From Agrypnia vestita (lineage: Eukaryota > Arthropoda > Insecta > Trichoptera > Phryganeidae): a stretch of DNA of 64,000 nucleotides. Under the pieces are notes generated by a model. The model worked only from the letters and a program-made list of their open reading frames with translations, was not told where the DNA came from and did no database searches. The position numbers were made by a program, and so were the translations under genes. Positions 11,021-21,356 of the stretch are shown one piece after another. Positions within the stretch are counted from its first letter, which is position 1, and every line of letters begins with the position of its first letter. Location: NCBI GenBank assembly GCA_016648135.1, contig JADDOH010004260.1, positions 166,371-230,370 on the forward strand, in the 5' to 3' direction.

Positions 11021-11395
11021 TTTGACAACATCCTGTTGGAACCACAATTCTTCGAGTTCCACAAGAAGTCCACACAAGTTTGATCAGTAACAGCGTGAAT
11101 AGACTCATCCACAAAAAAAAAACGGTCAAATCACACCTCCTGCCCGTAATCCGCACCAAACAGTGAACATTTGCAGGTGCATGGATTTTCCATTTTCGAT
11201 TTTCGAGGAACTTTAGTGCCCCAAATTGACAATCAATGACAATCCTTGTTTTTAATAAAACCATCCAAATGAAAATAATCTTCATTGCTAATATGATGGG
11301 TTTTTTTTAAATGACATTCACTGTTAATAAAACCATCCAAAGAAAATAATCTTCATTGCTAATATGATGTTTTTTTAAAAAAAAATGTTATTCAC
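11021..11395 (-). pseudogene. Tc1/mariner-type (IS630 superfamily) transposase relic
   Basis: Across shifting minus frames the order is EDYFHLDGFI, an IWG segment, MFTVWCGLRAGGVI, a stop, PFFF, VDESIHAVTD and LEELWFQQD. This order is that of the catalytic region of insect IS630/Tc1/mariner transposases, in which the WFQQD motif holds the second acidic residue. Several stops and frameshifts interrupt it. The part coding for the EDYFHLDGFI segment occurs twice in tandem (11252-11321 and 11322-11395). Confidence 0.6.
11252..11395. repeat. Tandem duplication within transposase relic
   Basis: TTAATAAAACCATCCAAA, then GAAAATAATCTTCATTGC and TAATATGATG, occurs twice about 70-74 bases apart with a few indels in T and A runs. 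Confidence 0.85.
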
Positions 11396-11836
11396 TGTTA
11401 GGTTTTCCTTCATCCAATTAGCGATTTATTTCCATTGCAAATAGTCTTGTAGCTTGGGCTTCTTAGTTAATTGAACTCTGTTAGGGTCAAGGTGAATGTC
11501 TTTAGTGAGAATTCATTGTTATTTTTATAATCCATTTTTAAATACCTCAGCGACAGCAGATAACAAATATCAAACATGAAGGTTGCCAAAATAAATATTT
11601 AAAAAAAGGTGGGACACTTAAATCCGGCGTTCCAAATGTGCCACCCAATATGATTGACAAAACGAAAGACAAAGGGCCCGTGTCTTGTTCCTGCTTGGTA
11701 TATAAACATATGTTCAAACTAAATACAATACGTAGTGTTATGAAAATAAAACTTACTTGACAGTCTCCCGAGACGAGGCTTAACACCAACTTCGTGATTG
11801 CTCAGCGAAATCCTTACCGTTAGACTAAACATGAAA

Positions 11837-12210
11837 ATTTATAAAAAAAACTAATTAATCCTGATTTGGATCCTAACGGAGAGAGTGAGAGCAAGGATCC
11901 AGGCTGCCGAGATGAGATTTCTAAGGAAGGTAGTGGGAGTCACACTGATGGGCAGAGTGAAAAGTGTTGAGGTGACGTGGACATGTGCCAAGAATGCCAG
12001 AGGAACGAATACGAAGAAGAATCCTCTTGGCAACCCCTTAAAGAAGACGGCCGGTGTGTCGCCCCAGATAAAGCTGGAAAAAACAAAAAAAAAATTGTAT
12101 GAAAACAGAATGCGTCTAGACTGGCTGACTCACGCGGAAGCAGCACAAGACAGGGGAATATGGAAGCACCTTGTCGAGTCTTTTAATGAAGATGATGATG
12201 ACTAATTAAT
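11837..12210 (+). pseudogene. Non-LTR retrotransposon ORF2 C-terminus with (GAT)n tail
   Basis: One frame gives IQAAEMRFLRKVVGVT, the region after the RT domain of many insect LINEs. A second frame gives GHVPRMPEERIRRRILL and RRRPVCRPR, a typical downstream segment. The first frame resumes with RLDWLTHAEAAQDRGIWKHL and ends in four Asp codons at TAA 12203-12205. The GAT repeat is the element's 3' microsatellite tail. The same ending is seen at 15364-15512. The 5' part is missing. Confidence 0.65.
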
Positions 12211-12231
12211 TCTTAATTATTCTTTTTACGC

Positions 12232-12367
12232 TTCTACAGGCCAGGAGGCCCAATTACAGAAGCGATTGAGTAAATCACATAGATTTAATTGTGACATCAC
12301 CGGGAATCAAACCCGGAACCCTCGGTGTGGGAAGCCGTGTCATACCCACTGCGCTACGAGGGCCGCC
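12232..12367 (-). mobile_element. SINE-1, tRNA-derived
   Basis: On the minus strand: A box TAGCGCAGTGGG, a mutated B box GGTTTGATTCC, the body AATTAAATCTATGTGATTTA and a tail with pairing ends CGCTTC and GAAGCG. It matches 4196-4376 but lacks that copy's extra hairpin. It lies just after the (GAT)n end of the LINE fragment. Confidence 0.75.
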
Positions 12368-12570
12368 GCTTAATAATAAAATTATAGCCATTTCATACGA
12401 AAAATATAATAAACATAAATATTATCAAGTTCATCTTTCATTATTCACTTCTACACTCTGCATGGCCTAACCATCAAAGCCTTCGAATTTGTATGAATTT
12501 TTGCGACTTTCTTCTCGTAGTACAGTGTAAAATACCTGGCTCTAATCTCTAACTATATTTTTTGACAGCT

Positions 12571-12668
12571 TTGAAAATGTTCTCAGGTTTTCACGATCGC
12601 TCTGAATCGTATGCGAAGAGTTTTCTGAGCTATTCTGCCGTGTCTCCGAGATACCTGGCCGAAGTTTA
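12571..12668 (+). repeat. Dispersed repeat, matches about 50437-50535
   Basis: GTTCTCAGGTTTTCACG, then TTTTCTGAGCTATTCTGCC and GTGTCTCCGAGA, match the sequence leading into the hammerhead-like repeat at 50.5 kb. Here the following hammerhead part is not recognisable. Confidence 0.55.
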
Positions 12669-13137
12669 AGATTCCGTTGCAGAATGATTCGGCAGTGTAT
12701 AGAACATCACTATAAACCAAGTAGACATAACCGGCTCAAAGAAAAGAAATATTTAAATAGATAAATAAAAATGAAGGAAATTAATTTCTATATATTAAAT
12801 GCGTGGTGCTAATTTGAATTTTTTTATTGGAGTAATAGTTCATTTTAGATGTAAATATTATCATTACCTTGTCAGGAATGGAAGAATACGGATATTTCAG
12901 ACTAAGAAATAAATCGATAATATCGTTTTCATTAATATTTATGGCACCGCTCTACAGTGACAAATCACCACTACACGGGTAGATGACAGGAGGCTCCACA
13001 CCTGTGTATTGTTGTGTACATATATACATATATGTCACCGTCAAACTGTATGATACAGCTATTTCAAAGAATACCTAGGCATTCTACAGATTGTGTTCAT
13101 TGACATTTCCTTTCCTTCCTTTTTGGTTCATTTCACG
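12669..13137. other. A/T-rich DNA, nothing recognised
   Basis: No gene, RNA or repeat was identified. Confidence 0.4.
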
Positions 13138-13338
13138 GCTGTGTCGGAACGAGCAGAGGATTTCTTTGGTGCGCTGAGGAGCGGGCCAGTTACAAGGGTG
13201 AGTTACAACGCCATATACTTGGCCCAGGTCACCTATGCGACGGAGGTCTGGGCGCATAGACTCGGATTTGCGGTTGTCTCCTCCGCCCTGAACAAAGACC
13301 AGAGGATCCCCTGCTGTCGTTTGCTGGACAACTTCTAG
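13138..13338 (+). pseudogene. R1/Jockey-type LINE fragment, downstream of RT
   Basis: The frame reads ERAEDFFGALRSGP, VTRVSYNAIYLAQVTYATEV and WAHRLGFA. A FF...L..V...VSY...Y..V......TYA.EVW pattern is characteristic of the connection region after the RT domain in R1/Jockey-group LINEs. Only about 65 codons remain, without catalytic residues. Confidence 0.5.
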
Positions 13339-13360
13339 TGTGGCCCTTCGGTGCCAACGT

Positions 13361-13455
13361 CAGGTTAACCTGGTCATGCTAAGCGGCCATCCTCTCTTTT
13401 TGCCGCCGTCGATTCTTCTTACCATTATTTTCTTAGTCATTGGCTCAATATGCCC
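13361..13455 (-). pseudogene. LINE tail fragment, same family as 20585-20850
   Basis: GGTTAACCTGGTCATGCTAAG, then a C/T-rich stretch, GCCGCCGTCGAT, CTTACCATT and CATTGGCTCAATATG parallel 20738-20850 base by base with scattered changes. It directly abuts the R1/Jockey-like piece but is in the opposite orientation. Confidence 0.45.
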
Positions 13456-13469
13456 AAAATCCTGAAAGA

Positions 13470-15360
13470 CCATTTTCTTATTCTATTCACTATGCTTGTA
13501 TTAGCTTTATATTCTTTCCTAATTTATTAATTATTCACACTTTGATAAATGGATTTTACACATATAATTCTTTTGTTTCTCTTCTTCCAGTTCCAGACTT
13601 CACTGTAGATACCGGAAATACAATGTGTTGGCTGACACATTGCACGGAATTTCAAAGGAATATTACAATGACCTGTGAAATATGTTGATAGATTTAATGT
13701 AATGTTTCCTTAATAATGTGTATAATTTTATATTCTTAAGTATTCCAAATGATGTATTCTTTAAAATGTAACATGTAAAGCGTTATGTGATGTTTTCTTG
13801 CACAAAAACTGCATACACAGTTTTGAAAGATTTCTATATAAAAAATGAAGGCATATGTATAATTAATAAAAGAGAAAAAACATATCTGTATCATAAATGT
13901 TGTGATTTAGAAAAAACTGTGTTACAAAAAACTAAAATTTACAAATAAAATGTGCTTTAATATAACTTTAACAAAAACTCTGTAGGTATTTAATAAAATA
14001 ACCGACTTCTCACCTTAAACCTTAACAAATACTCTGTCTGTATAATACCATACATTGGTGTGTACATTTAATATATTGAAATATTCATTATTTTCGTGTT
14101 CTGAAGACGCGTTACGCTGTTATTTATTACCGTTTTAAGTTTTTGTTTCTTTGTTGCATCAGGTCGGGCCATTCAACACAAGCCATGCTTTTCATTTGGT
14201 TTAAAATACACAAACTGCAATATTATTAATCTCTTCGCATTTTGAAGATGAAAATTATTTAAAATTAGAATAAAAAAAATATTAATATTTCTGCTAAACA
14301 TTCAATGAAATCAAAACGCCTATGTGGAATGTGAATATCTACATATTTCTATATACGGCTAGTGCAGTGTTATGATCAATAGCGGTCTAAGATGCGCCGG
14401 ATTTTTTAATTATATTTTCATTTATTTACATGTATGATCGTCGGATAAGTTGTTCTACTTCTTCCGAAAATTATTCCCAACGTATCGACACAATTTTAAA
14501 AATCCCAAAAAATACCTCTATAACATCACACTAATCAACTCTTTCAGTTTAATGCAGTCTCAGGTGTGATATTACCTTCCAAGTATTTATTCTTCCATAA
14601 TTAAATCCCGTATTAAGCTAGATATATTTTTTACAATAGACGTATTTTATTTAATGTTGTTCCAAACCAAGTCTCCTAAGTAAAAACGTATTCGTGTAAT
14701 AAAGCGTCAATTATTTCCTAAGGCATCATACTTCTTAATAGTATTTATCTGGACATTTTCTTAATTGCTTAAAAATTTACAAGCTTGTATTATTTTTTTA
14801 TACAAGGCGAAATTTTGGCACCAAAATTTTGGATCTGGTGCCAAATTGAGGCAAAGGGAATTTACGTTAGTTCATATCAATTTATTTTTGTGGTCTGTGG
14901 CGTAGTAAATAATTATAGAAAGAAAAAATAATGAGATAATCGGGGGGGCCCTCATCCAGCAGTGGATAAGAAACGGCTAATACTTCAGTACCGTTTTAAT
15001 ACTTCAGTACCGACGCATCATTTATGATGCTCAAAAGTGTTTGATAGTTTTATTAGTTGAGGATCGTTAATTTTGAGATTGTATTGAAAGAGGATTGAGA
15101 ATTTATAATAATTGAATATCTACCAAAGTTGATCATCGCTGGTGACAGCTGCTTTTATTATTTAACTTCAATTAAATTTTTATTAAATGATTCAATCTGG
15201 TTAAATTGCATGTATAAAATAAAACACTTGTTTTCGATTCCACTCGTTTAATTGTCTTGCCAATATCATTTTAATAATTCAACTCAACTATTTACATTTA
15301 TATCAATGTTAATCAACAGTAAAATATACATATAAATTATAAAGCTGTCTTTTACTGTAG
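13470..15360. other. A/T-rich DNA, no supported gene
   Basis: An 82-codon frame (13440-13688, +) lacks a domain. GGGCCCTCATCCAGCAGTGG near 14946 resembles a short LINE 3' end but is too short to call. Two copies of TAATACTTCAGTACCG occur at about 14979-15013. Confidence 0.4.
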
Positions 15361-15363
15361 ATT

Positions 15364-15512
15364 AAGCTGGGAGAAACAACAGTATACAAACAGAATGCAT
15401 CTGGACTGATTTACTCATACGGAAGCAGCACAAGACAGGGAAATATAGAAGAACCTTTGGGCCCCTGCCCTGACTCCACTATGATAAAGGGATGACGATG
15501 ATGATGATAAAT
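15364..15512 (+). mobile_element. LINE 3' end with (GAT)n tail, second copy
   Basis: ACAGAATGCATCTGGACTGA, ACGGAAGCAGCACAAGACAG and GAAATAT, then a GATGACGATGATGATGATAA tail, parallel the end of the LINE at 12095-12205. Both insertions end in the same Asp-codon microsatellite, as expected when reverse transcription starts at such a tail. Confidence 0.65.
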
Positions 15513-15786
15513 ACAAGTTGCTGCATTAAATTGTAAATTGATAAAGCCTTCATAAGGCGAAACGCCTCTCAAGTAAATTAAACGAGTTAAATCAAAAACA
15601 ATTGTTGTTACCTTTTAAATGCCAAGGGTTTTAAAAAATTTATTAACACACAGGTTAATTGCAGATTTCAGTACATAACTACAAGATTTATACGTTTATA
15701 AAATGCTGGTAATTATCGTCCACAGCTGATTGACATTAAGTATCCGAAATTGAAAATCGTATTTAGTCCTGTCTATGCTAAGTCGA
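15513..15786. other. A/T-rich DNA, nothing recognised
   Basis: Short spacer between the LINE tail and the hAT-type element with no signal. Confidence 0.4.
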
Positions 15787-15794
15787 AAAGTGAG

Positions 15795-16640
15795 CAGTGG
15801 CGTGCAGTGGGTATAAACTTACGCATATACCTATAAGGGTTTATACATTTAAAAAAAAAAATCACTGTATATAATGAACTATTTTGAGTAGCTTCAATCT
15901 ACAAAAATAACTGCACTATAAAAGAAATATTGTAAACAATACTTCCTAAATAAATAAATATTTTATAGAAGTTGGGTAATAGGCAAAAAATTTCAATATA
16001 TTTCGAAGACAATTTATATATAATTAAATCGGGAACAATAATAATTTCAAATATACATTTCTTTTCACAGAAATAAATCAAACATTTTATGATACCATTA
16101 TGATATGTTATGATATGACACATGATATTTACCACAGAATAGAGAGATTTACATTCACCATAGAAAAGACAAATAGAATTTACACCGAAAATTTTGGGTG
16201 GAATTTGTAAAAAATAATATTTCTGCAATGACGTGCGCGTAGTTCTCATCTGGCATAGGACCTTTCGAAGAAGCACGCTAAATTTACTTGTCTATTACAC
16301 ATAACTCGCAGCATTAAAAATACACGGTTTTTTCTCGTCTTGGCTATATCTGTGGAACAAATTTTTCGGGTGAGATAAATGAAGAATTGACATGTTAGGT
16401 ACAGATAAGTCGGAAATAAAACTTCTAGCCGTTGGACGAATTATGGCTAGAATTTTAAATCGGAAAAAACAGATCACGTTAAACACAAACGTCAGAAATA
16501 AAACTTCTAACCGTAGGACGAATTACGGCTAGACTTTTGAATCAACTTTTTCTTAAGACATGGATTATTTAATTAATATTTGTTTCCTAGAATCTTTACT
16601 AATGCACAGCTTTTTTGCTTCTAAGCGTTGCACGCCACTG
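15795..16640. mobile_element. hAT-type non-autonomous element, 846 bp, with 8-bp TSD
   Basis: The left end is CAGTGGCGTGCAGTGGGTATA-like and the right end is the inverse, TGCACGCCACTG, giving a 12-bp TIR. The flanks are an identical 8-bp duplication AAAGTGAG (15787-15794 and 16641-16648), the length made by hAT transposases. No transposase is encoded; the 125-codon minus frame inside (15899-16276) has no domain. Related ends occur at 20153 and 44551. Internally, an 80-base block is duplicated (16402-16461 and 16488-16545). Confidence 0.8.
16402..16545. repeat. Direct duplication inside the hAT-type element
   Basis: AAATAAAACTTCTAGCCG, TTGGACGAATTATGGCTAGA and ATTTTAAATC recur about 81 bases later with several substitutions. 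Such internal repeats are common in hAT subterminal regions, where transposase binds. Confidence 0.8.
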
Positions 16641-16659
16641 AAAGTGAGTGTAATGAGTG

Positions 16660-16808
16660 GAATACGTGTCACATCAATATTCTTACCATTTTCAAACTAA
16701 GTGCTTGTGCTATGAAAATAGGACTAACTTGCTAGTCTGGAGTGAGGTTCGAACCCGCAACATTTGGATCACGAGGCGAGAGTCCTAAACACAAGACCAA
16801 CAAGCTAC
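16660..16808 (-). mobile_element. SINE-2, tRNA-derived, full head and tail
   Basis: On the minus strand: A-box-like TTGGTCTTGTGTTTAGGA, a perfect B box GGTTCGAACC, then a body with CTAGCAAGTTAGTCCTATTT, ATAGCACAAGCACTTAG and a tail ending in ATATTGATGTGACACGTATT. Tail copies occur at 42663-42775 and 43487-43548, and heads at 1885-1935 and 59072-59205. It lies 11 bases past the hAT target duplication. Confidence 0.75.
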
Positions 16809-16809
16809 T

Positions 16810-17414
16810 TTTTGATTTTGGAGTTCTTAAAACTAAAGTTGAATCGTCTACGAAACAGTCTGACACATTTACAAATAGGCCACAATCTAGCCCCACCATC
16901 AAGAAATCTCAAATGTATAATATTTAGAGTATTTTACCTGACAGCTAGGTATTTTATACGTACATACATCGTAATCTTGAGGTTACATATTATGTAGAAT
17001 CTACAAAAGACAAGCCCCTTAATGTCAAAATGATGTCTTATGTAGATGAATTGCGACTCTTAGCTTCGTTCAAATACCTAGTTCGTTCAATTTATCATAA
17101 TGTTTTTCACAGTTTTATAGCTAAAATAATTTATGTCCTTTGTAAAGGCTAAGTTTTGAATGTTTTAACTGTGTAAAATATGGATCATGGAGCTAGAAAT
17201 GTGAATCCAGAATATTTGGAAAATTTCTATTCGACCTTACGTAATTTGGAATTCCGTGTCCATGACCGCAGCTACGGTCGATTGTGAACTAACCAAGGAC
17301 ATTGCCGTTACAGCTAATTATTCAATTCTTTCAGGTTATGTTGATTCTTAATCTCGGTCTTGAACTAACCAGCATGCTGTGTCATCCTTGCTGCCATCAA
17401 AACTCCCAACTCTA
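16810..17414. other. A/T-rich DNA, nothing recognised
   Basis: Two short plus frames overlap the SINE head and are not genes. No other signal was found. Confidence 0.4.
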
Positions 17415-18012
17415 AGAGATGATTCGCGAAACATCTAAGAGTCCAATCGTAGTTTTGATATAAAAATGGGTAAAAATATTTAATCCCAATTATAATAATT
17501 TCGTTGTCTTTCCGTCCGTCTATCCCCGTAACTTCGTGTAACGTTCGTAACTTCTTTATGGTATTTTTTTTCTTTTTTCATTTTTACGTATCTTTTTTTC
17601 ATTTTATGTAATTTTTTCTTTTTTTCATTTTTTTTTTCATTTTTCTCCTTTTTTCTTAAAAACCTTTAAAAAATTCGTAACATTTAAGAGTCCAACCATA
17701 GTTTTGGTATAAAAACGGGTAAAAATATTAAAATCCCAATTATAATAATTTCGTTGTCTTTCCGTCCGTCTGTCCCCGTAACTTCGTGTAACGTTCGTAA
17801 CTTCTTTATAGTATTTTTTTTCTTTTTTCATTTTTTTACGTATTTTTTTTTTCATTTTATGTCATTTTTTTCTTTTTTTAATTAATTTCTTTTTTTCCCT
17901 TTTTTCTTTTTTTCTCTATAGATATTTTTTTATATAAATAAATAAATACTTATTCCTTAGTAACCGACATGTAAACGTACCGTCATTTTTGATGAATTAC
18001 AGCTAGTACTAA
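17415..18012 (-). mobile_element. ACTAGCTG-headed repeat with internal tandem duplication
   Basis: The right edge, read on the minus strand, starts ACTAGCTGTAATTCATC and continues into ATGACGGTACGTTTACATG. The same start is at 21171 (+). Inside, a block with AAGAGTCCAA, TAGTTTTG, CCCAATTATAATAATTTCG and CTTTCCGTCCGTCT occurs twice (about 17436-17570 and 17687-17820), separated by T/C-rich DNA. No frame is coding. Confidence 0.6.
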
Positions 18013-18332
18013 TAATAAAGGGTTAAAAATTAATAATATGGAAAGAATTATATTCGTAAAGCCATATAAAACAACATTCATCTTATTAATAATCAAATAA
18101 ATTTCCCCTACAGTCCACTGTAAATTATTAGGTAAAACCAAGATTTATCAACACCCCCTGTGGACCCCACCCCGTCTCTCTCTCTCCTCTACTCAAATTC
18201 TTAAGCATTTTTTATAAGAAACTTAATGCATGTTGGCTTTTAGTTAGAGTGACGCGCATGTGAAGAGCTTTTTTTTCAAGGTGTTGTTGTGTAAGTAATA
18301 CTACGCTTTTGGTGTATAGTTTAGTGTAGTAG
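18013..18332. other. Intergenic DNA, nothing recognised
   Basis: Contains a C/T-rich patch near 18150-18195 but no gene or named repeat. Confidence 0.4.
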
Positions 18333-18480
18333 TTATCCTGACGAAGAGAGGGGTTACGTCTCAAAACCGGTAGACAAAAAAGTAATTTTTAATGGTTATA
18401 TACTAACATAAATAACATTATGTTAAAATGTCTGACCACGATGTTAACGCCTTAAATATTAAAAATATTAATAAAATTTA
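18333..18480 (+). mobile_element. Hammerhead-bearing repeat, family B (decayed core)
   Basis: CTGACGA, a stem around GGGGTTA closed by GAGA/TCTC-type pairing, AAAAC in place of GAAAC, and the palindromic ACCGGT followed by AGAC are seen at 18337-18374. Downstream sequence ATGTCTGACCAC...GTTAA matches 52437-52470. The G-to-A change at the first base of GAAA should abolish catalysis. Assignment to a Penelope-like element rests on the hammerhead only. Confidence 0.5.
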
Positions 18481-18950
18481 ACCAATGTTATTACATTTTG
18501 ATATGTATGACATTATGCTCCCCATAATATGGGCCAATAAATAGCTCAAGCTTTTTGAAGTATTTAAAATCCAAATTAAAGTACAAGTTTTTATTAAGCA
18601 TAATCCAAGTAGTAGTTTTTATTGTACAAAACCATTTAAGACATGTGGGTAATACGACAATATATCACCACAGTATACCCAGAACAGTAGTTTATCTCCG
18701 GCCTGTCGGCGAGTTATTAGCCTACTCTTGCATTGACGCTAGGGTTGTCACTTTATTTTTACTCCCTTTCTTTTAACTCGTAGCGTCTGAGATTCCGACA
18801 CGGAACCCGAAAATTTCTGTAATTAGTATACCTAGTTTCTGCACTTTAATTGCAAGAACGCTGATTAACATCAACGTAGACTTTTAAAAACTCACAGTCT
18901 TTGTGATAATCAACACACCTTTTTAGTAAAGCAACACAAACATAAAAAAG
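18481..18950. other. A/T-rich DNA, nothing recognised
   Basis: A 73-codon plus frame at 18555-18776 has no domain or supporting context. Confidence 0.4.
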
Positions 18951-18974
18951 GCATTTTTTTCAGGAAGCGCATTT

Positions 18975-19135
18975 TTTTTTCTAAAGCGGCGGCTGCGAGC
19001 GCGAATGGCACCGAAGGCACGACCCTTACTGCCGCCGCCTTGTGCCCCCATATTCTATGTCAACGTGTGCGTCACAGTGCGTGCGTACACGGCACCGAGC
19101 ACGCACGCACACATTCTAATGGGTAGCGGCCAGTT
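18975..19135. other. GC-rich patch, unassigned
   Basis: About 160 bases are rich in G+C and CpG (GCGGCGGCTGCGAGCGCGAA, GTGCGTGCGTACACGGC, GAGCACGCACGCACAC). No open frame or repeat family was recognised. It could be unmethylated unique DNA such as a regulatory patch, or a repeat not seen elsewhere in the window. Confidence 0.4.
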
Positions 19136-19371
19136 CATATGAAGACGTATTAGTGTTCTTAGTATACTGTGATATGACCGTCCAAAATCAAGGATATGAC
19201 TTCTTTCTTAAACTGTTCGTATTTTGAAATATTTTTTTCTTGAAATTTGTTCCGTGACAAAAATCTATTGTACCATTTAACGACCAAGCATGAATACCCC
19301 ACTTGCCATAAGAAATACATCGTGTTTATAGGCTAATTTTTTTTCCTTATTCGTATGGATTGTCGTTATAA

Positions 19372-19535
19372 GTTCGTCGATTATTGGGGCTACTGACAGG
19401 GTCATCTTTCAGTATTTCTAGTTTACCTGATCAGGCCAGATCTTCCGCAGAAGTCCTCTAAATCCGTTGCCATGAATATTCGACCAATTGTTTTTTTTTA
19501 CCATTCTCTCCTGATTTTTTTGATGTGTAACATCT
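19372..19535 (-). pseudogene. LINE tail, decayed copy of 20585-20850 family
   Basis: TCGTCGATTATTGGGGCTAC, GGGTCATCTTTCAGTAT, GATCAGGCCAGATCTTCCGC and TACCATTCTCTCCTGAT align in order with the 20.69-20.83 kb LINE tail. Many substitutions; no readable protein. Confidence 0.4.
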
Positions 19536-19559
19536 TTCCTCTCACTTCCCTGCGATCTG

Positions 19560-20150
19560 TGGCAGTGATTTTATGAAAATGGACGGAAATTCGTAACAGG
19601 AAATAAGTAGCCCAAAATTTCATTTAACAAGTTTCGAAACTATAATAAACAATAACTATCCTTCTTGATTTACATTCTCAAATTTTATGTAATTTATGTG
19701 ATTATTTTTAAATATTTATTCAAAGTTCTCATACAATATGTATGGCGGCACACTACCGCCATGTATGAAAATAAATGAAAATATATAATTGACCAAACAC
19801 ATTTCTAAATAAAAATGCGTATGTAGATATACGGTACCTACCTATTGTAATAAAAAATAAATGCACAGACATTTTTTTTACTTGTATTTACTAATTAGTA
19901 AATATATAGGTATTAGCTTTTTTAAATTTTGATGTTAATTTCTGTTGTTGCTATATTGATATGAATGTTATACATCATATGCGACTACTGTAAGGCTCGC
20001 TCGTTTTTTTTTCAAACTGACCAAACCACGTAAAAGTAATTTGTTAATTTTTACTCCATCTAAATGGATTTACCACGTGTAGGTGCTTCCAAATAATACA
20101 TTATTTTAATTTATTTAATTTCAATTACTTTTTATAGTTTAGTATTTTTC
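19560..20150. other. A/T-rich DNA, nothing recognised
   Basis: No gene, RNA or repeat was identified. Confidence 0.4.
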
Positions 20151-20152
20151 AG

Positions 20153-20215
20153 GGGCGTGCAGTGAGTATATAAAAGTTTGACATTTACGTAGACATATAT
20201 ATTGACAAAGTCTCA
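20153..20215 (+). mobile_element. hAT-type left terminus, truncated
   Basis: CAGGGGCGTGCAGTGAGTAT resembles the left end of the 846-bp hAT-type element (CAGTGGCGTGCAGTGGGTAT). No matching right end was found before the next element, so it looks truncated or overwritten. Confidence 0.45.
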
Positions 20216-20274
20216 AAATGAATCAATATTTATCTCGTAATATTCTTTTCCCAATTATTATCATACTAGGATAA

Positions 20275-20985
20275 AAAAGTGTGCAAATACTATGCTATTT
20301 ATATGAGAAATATGTAAGTCTTTTATAGGATGGCCCAGGGCTCACGACCTGTATGAGCTGACTAAAGTTATCACTCTACATATTGTAACGTTCACCAATT
20401 CCATCGTAAGAACATCCACACATTATCAAAATTTTGAAATTGCTTATAAATATGTACCAAATCATATATTTGAAAGCAATACGCTAGTCATCTGTAGTCC
20501 TTTTTATGAAATAGTGTATTCATAGATTTTACAGCTAATAATGGTATCTCTTTATGTTTAAAGTTACTTACTTACTTACTTACCATCACGCCATTTCCTC
20601 GTGGAGGTAGGCAGAGAGGATAGAGCGCCACACTCTTATGTCCTGACATACAACCCTCGCCTCATTCACATTCATATATCTTCGCATGCAAGCTCGTCGG
20701 TTGTTGAGGCTTCTAACGGGACCATCTCTCAGTATCTGGTTAATCTGGTCATGCTACATCTTCCGCGGTCGCCCACTCTTTCTGGCGCCATCAACACTTG
20801 CATTATATATCTTTCTTACCATTCTTTCCCCATTCATTCGCTCAACATGTTTAAAGTTGAGTTTTAAGTATTAACATTTCTTATACATTGTGTAGAGTGA
20901 TCACTTAAGCCAGCTCATACAGATCGTAAGCCCTAAGCCAACCTATAAATGTCTTTATGAGACTTCTATAATTTATTTTAATTAA
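20275..20985. mobile_element. Long-TIR repeat, interrupted by a LINE tail
   Basis: The left arm holds GGGCTCACGACCTGTATGAG and GTAACGTTCACCAATTCCA. The right arm is the inverse, with AGTGATCACTTAAGCCAGCT, CATACAGATCGTAAGCCCTA and GAGACTTCTATAATTTATTT. A LINE tail (20567-20850, minus) lies inside, so it inserted later or was carried along. The element has no coding sequence of its own. Confidence 0.55.
20567..20850 (-). pseudogene. LINE ORF C-terminus with (TAAG)n tail
   Basis: The minus strand reads ERMVRKIYNASVDGARKSGR, PRKM, a stop, HDQINQILRDGPVRSLNNRR, CMRRYMNVNEARVVCQDIRV and WRSILSAYLHEEMA, then a stop and TAAG repeats. GRPRK followed about 55 residues later by a CQDR-like WRS.LSAYP.GEMA ending is a common insect LINE C-terminus. 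The copy at 54625-54995 is homologous. One in-frame stop, no RT domain left. Confidence 0.65.
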
Positions 20986-20989
20986 TAAA

Positions 20990-21170
20990 TTTGCCTCTAT
21001 GGACAAATCCAATAATCGTGTTCTCAGAACATACATATAAATATATTATAATTATCATATTATTCATATATAAAAATATCATAATACCTATCACGTCTTT
21101 TATATCCCTGTTTTTAAATCCTTTGCTGGAATTCATTAGATCCGGACATTTTTTAAGTAATATTACTAAT
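20990..21170. other. A/T-rich DNA, nothing recognised
   Basis: Short spacer; an 82-codon plus frame across it is Ile/Phe-rich and not supported. Confidence 0.4.
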
Positions 21171-21356
21171 ACTAGCTGTAACCCGTCAAAAATGATGGTA
21201 CTTTTACACGTCGGTGTCCAAGGAATAAGTGTTTATTAATTTATATAAAAAAAAGAGAAAAAAAGAGACTTTTTTTACTATCTTTATAGTAAAAAAAAAA
21301 ATACGAATAATATTACGGCGGACGGACGGACAGACAACGAAATTATTGTAATTGGG
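21171..21356 (+). mobile_element. ACTAGCTG-headed repeat, cut by the LINE
   Basis: It starts ACTAGCTGTAACCCGTC, followed by ATGATGGTACTTTTACACG, as on the minus strand at 18012. It ends with GACGGACAGACAACGAAATT and ATTGGGATG, the inverse of CCCAATTATAATAATTTCG at 17.5 and 17.7 kb. Homology stops at about 21356, where LINE coding sequence begins. Confidence 0.6.

Noticed and set aside
15899..16276. 125-codon minus frame inside the hAT-type element
   Set aside because: It has none of the hAT transposase motifs and its Ile/Phe/Cys-rich composition fits A/T-rich filler.
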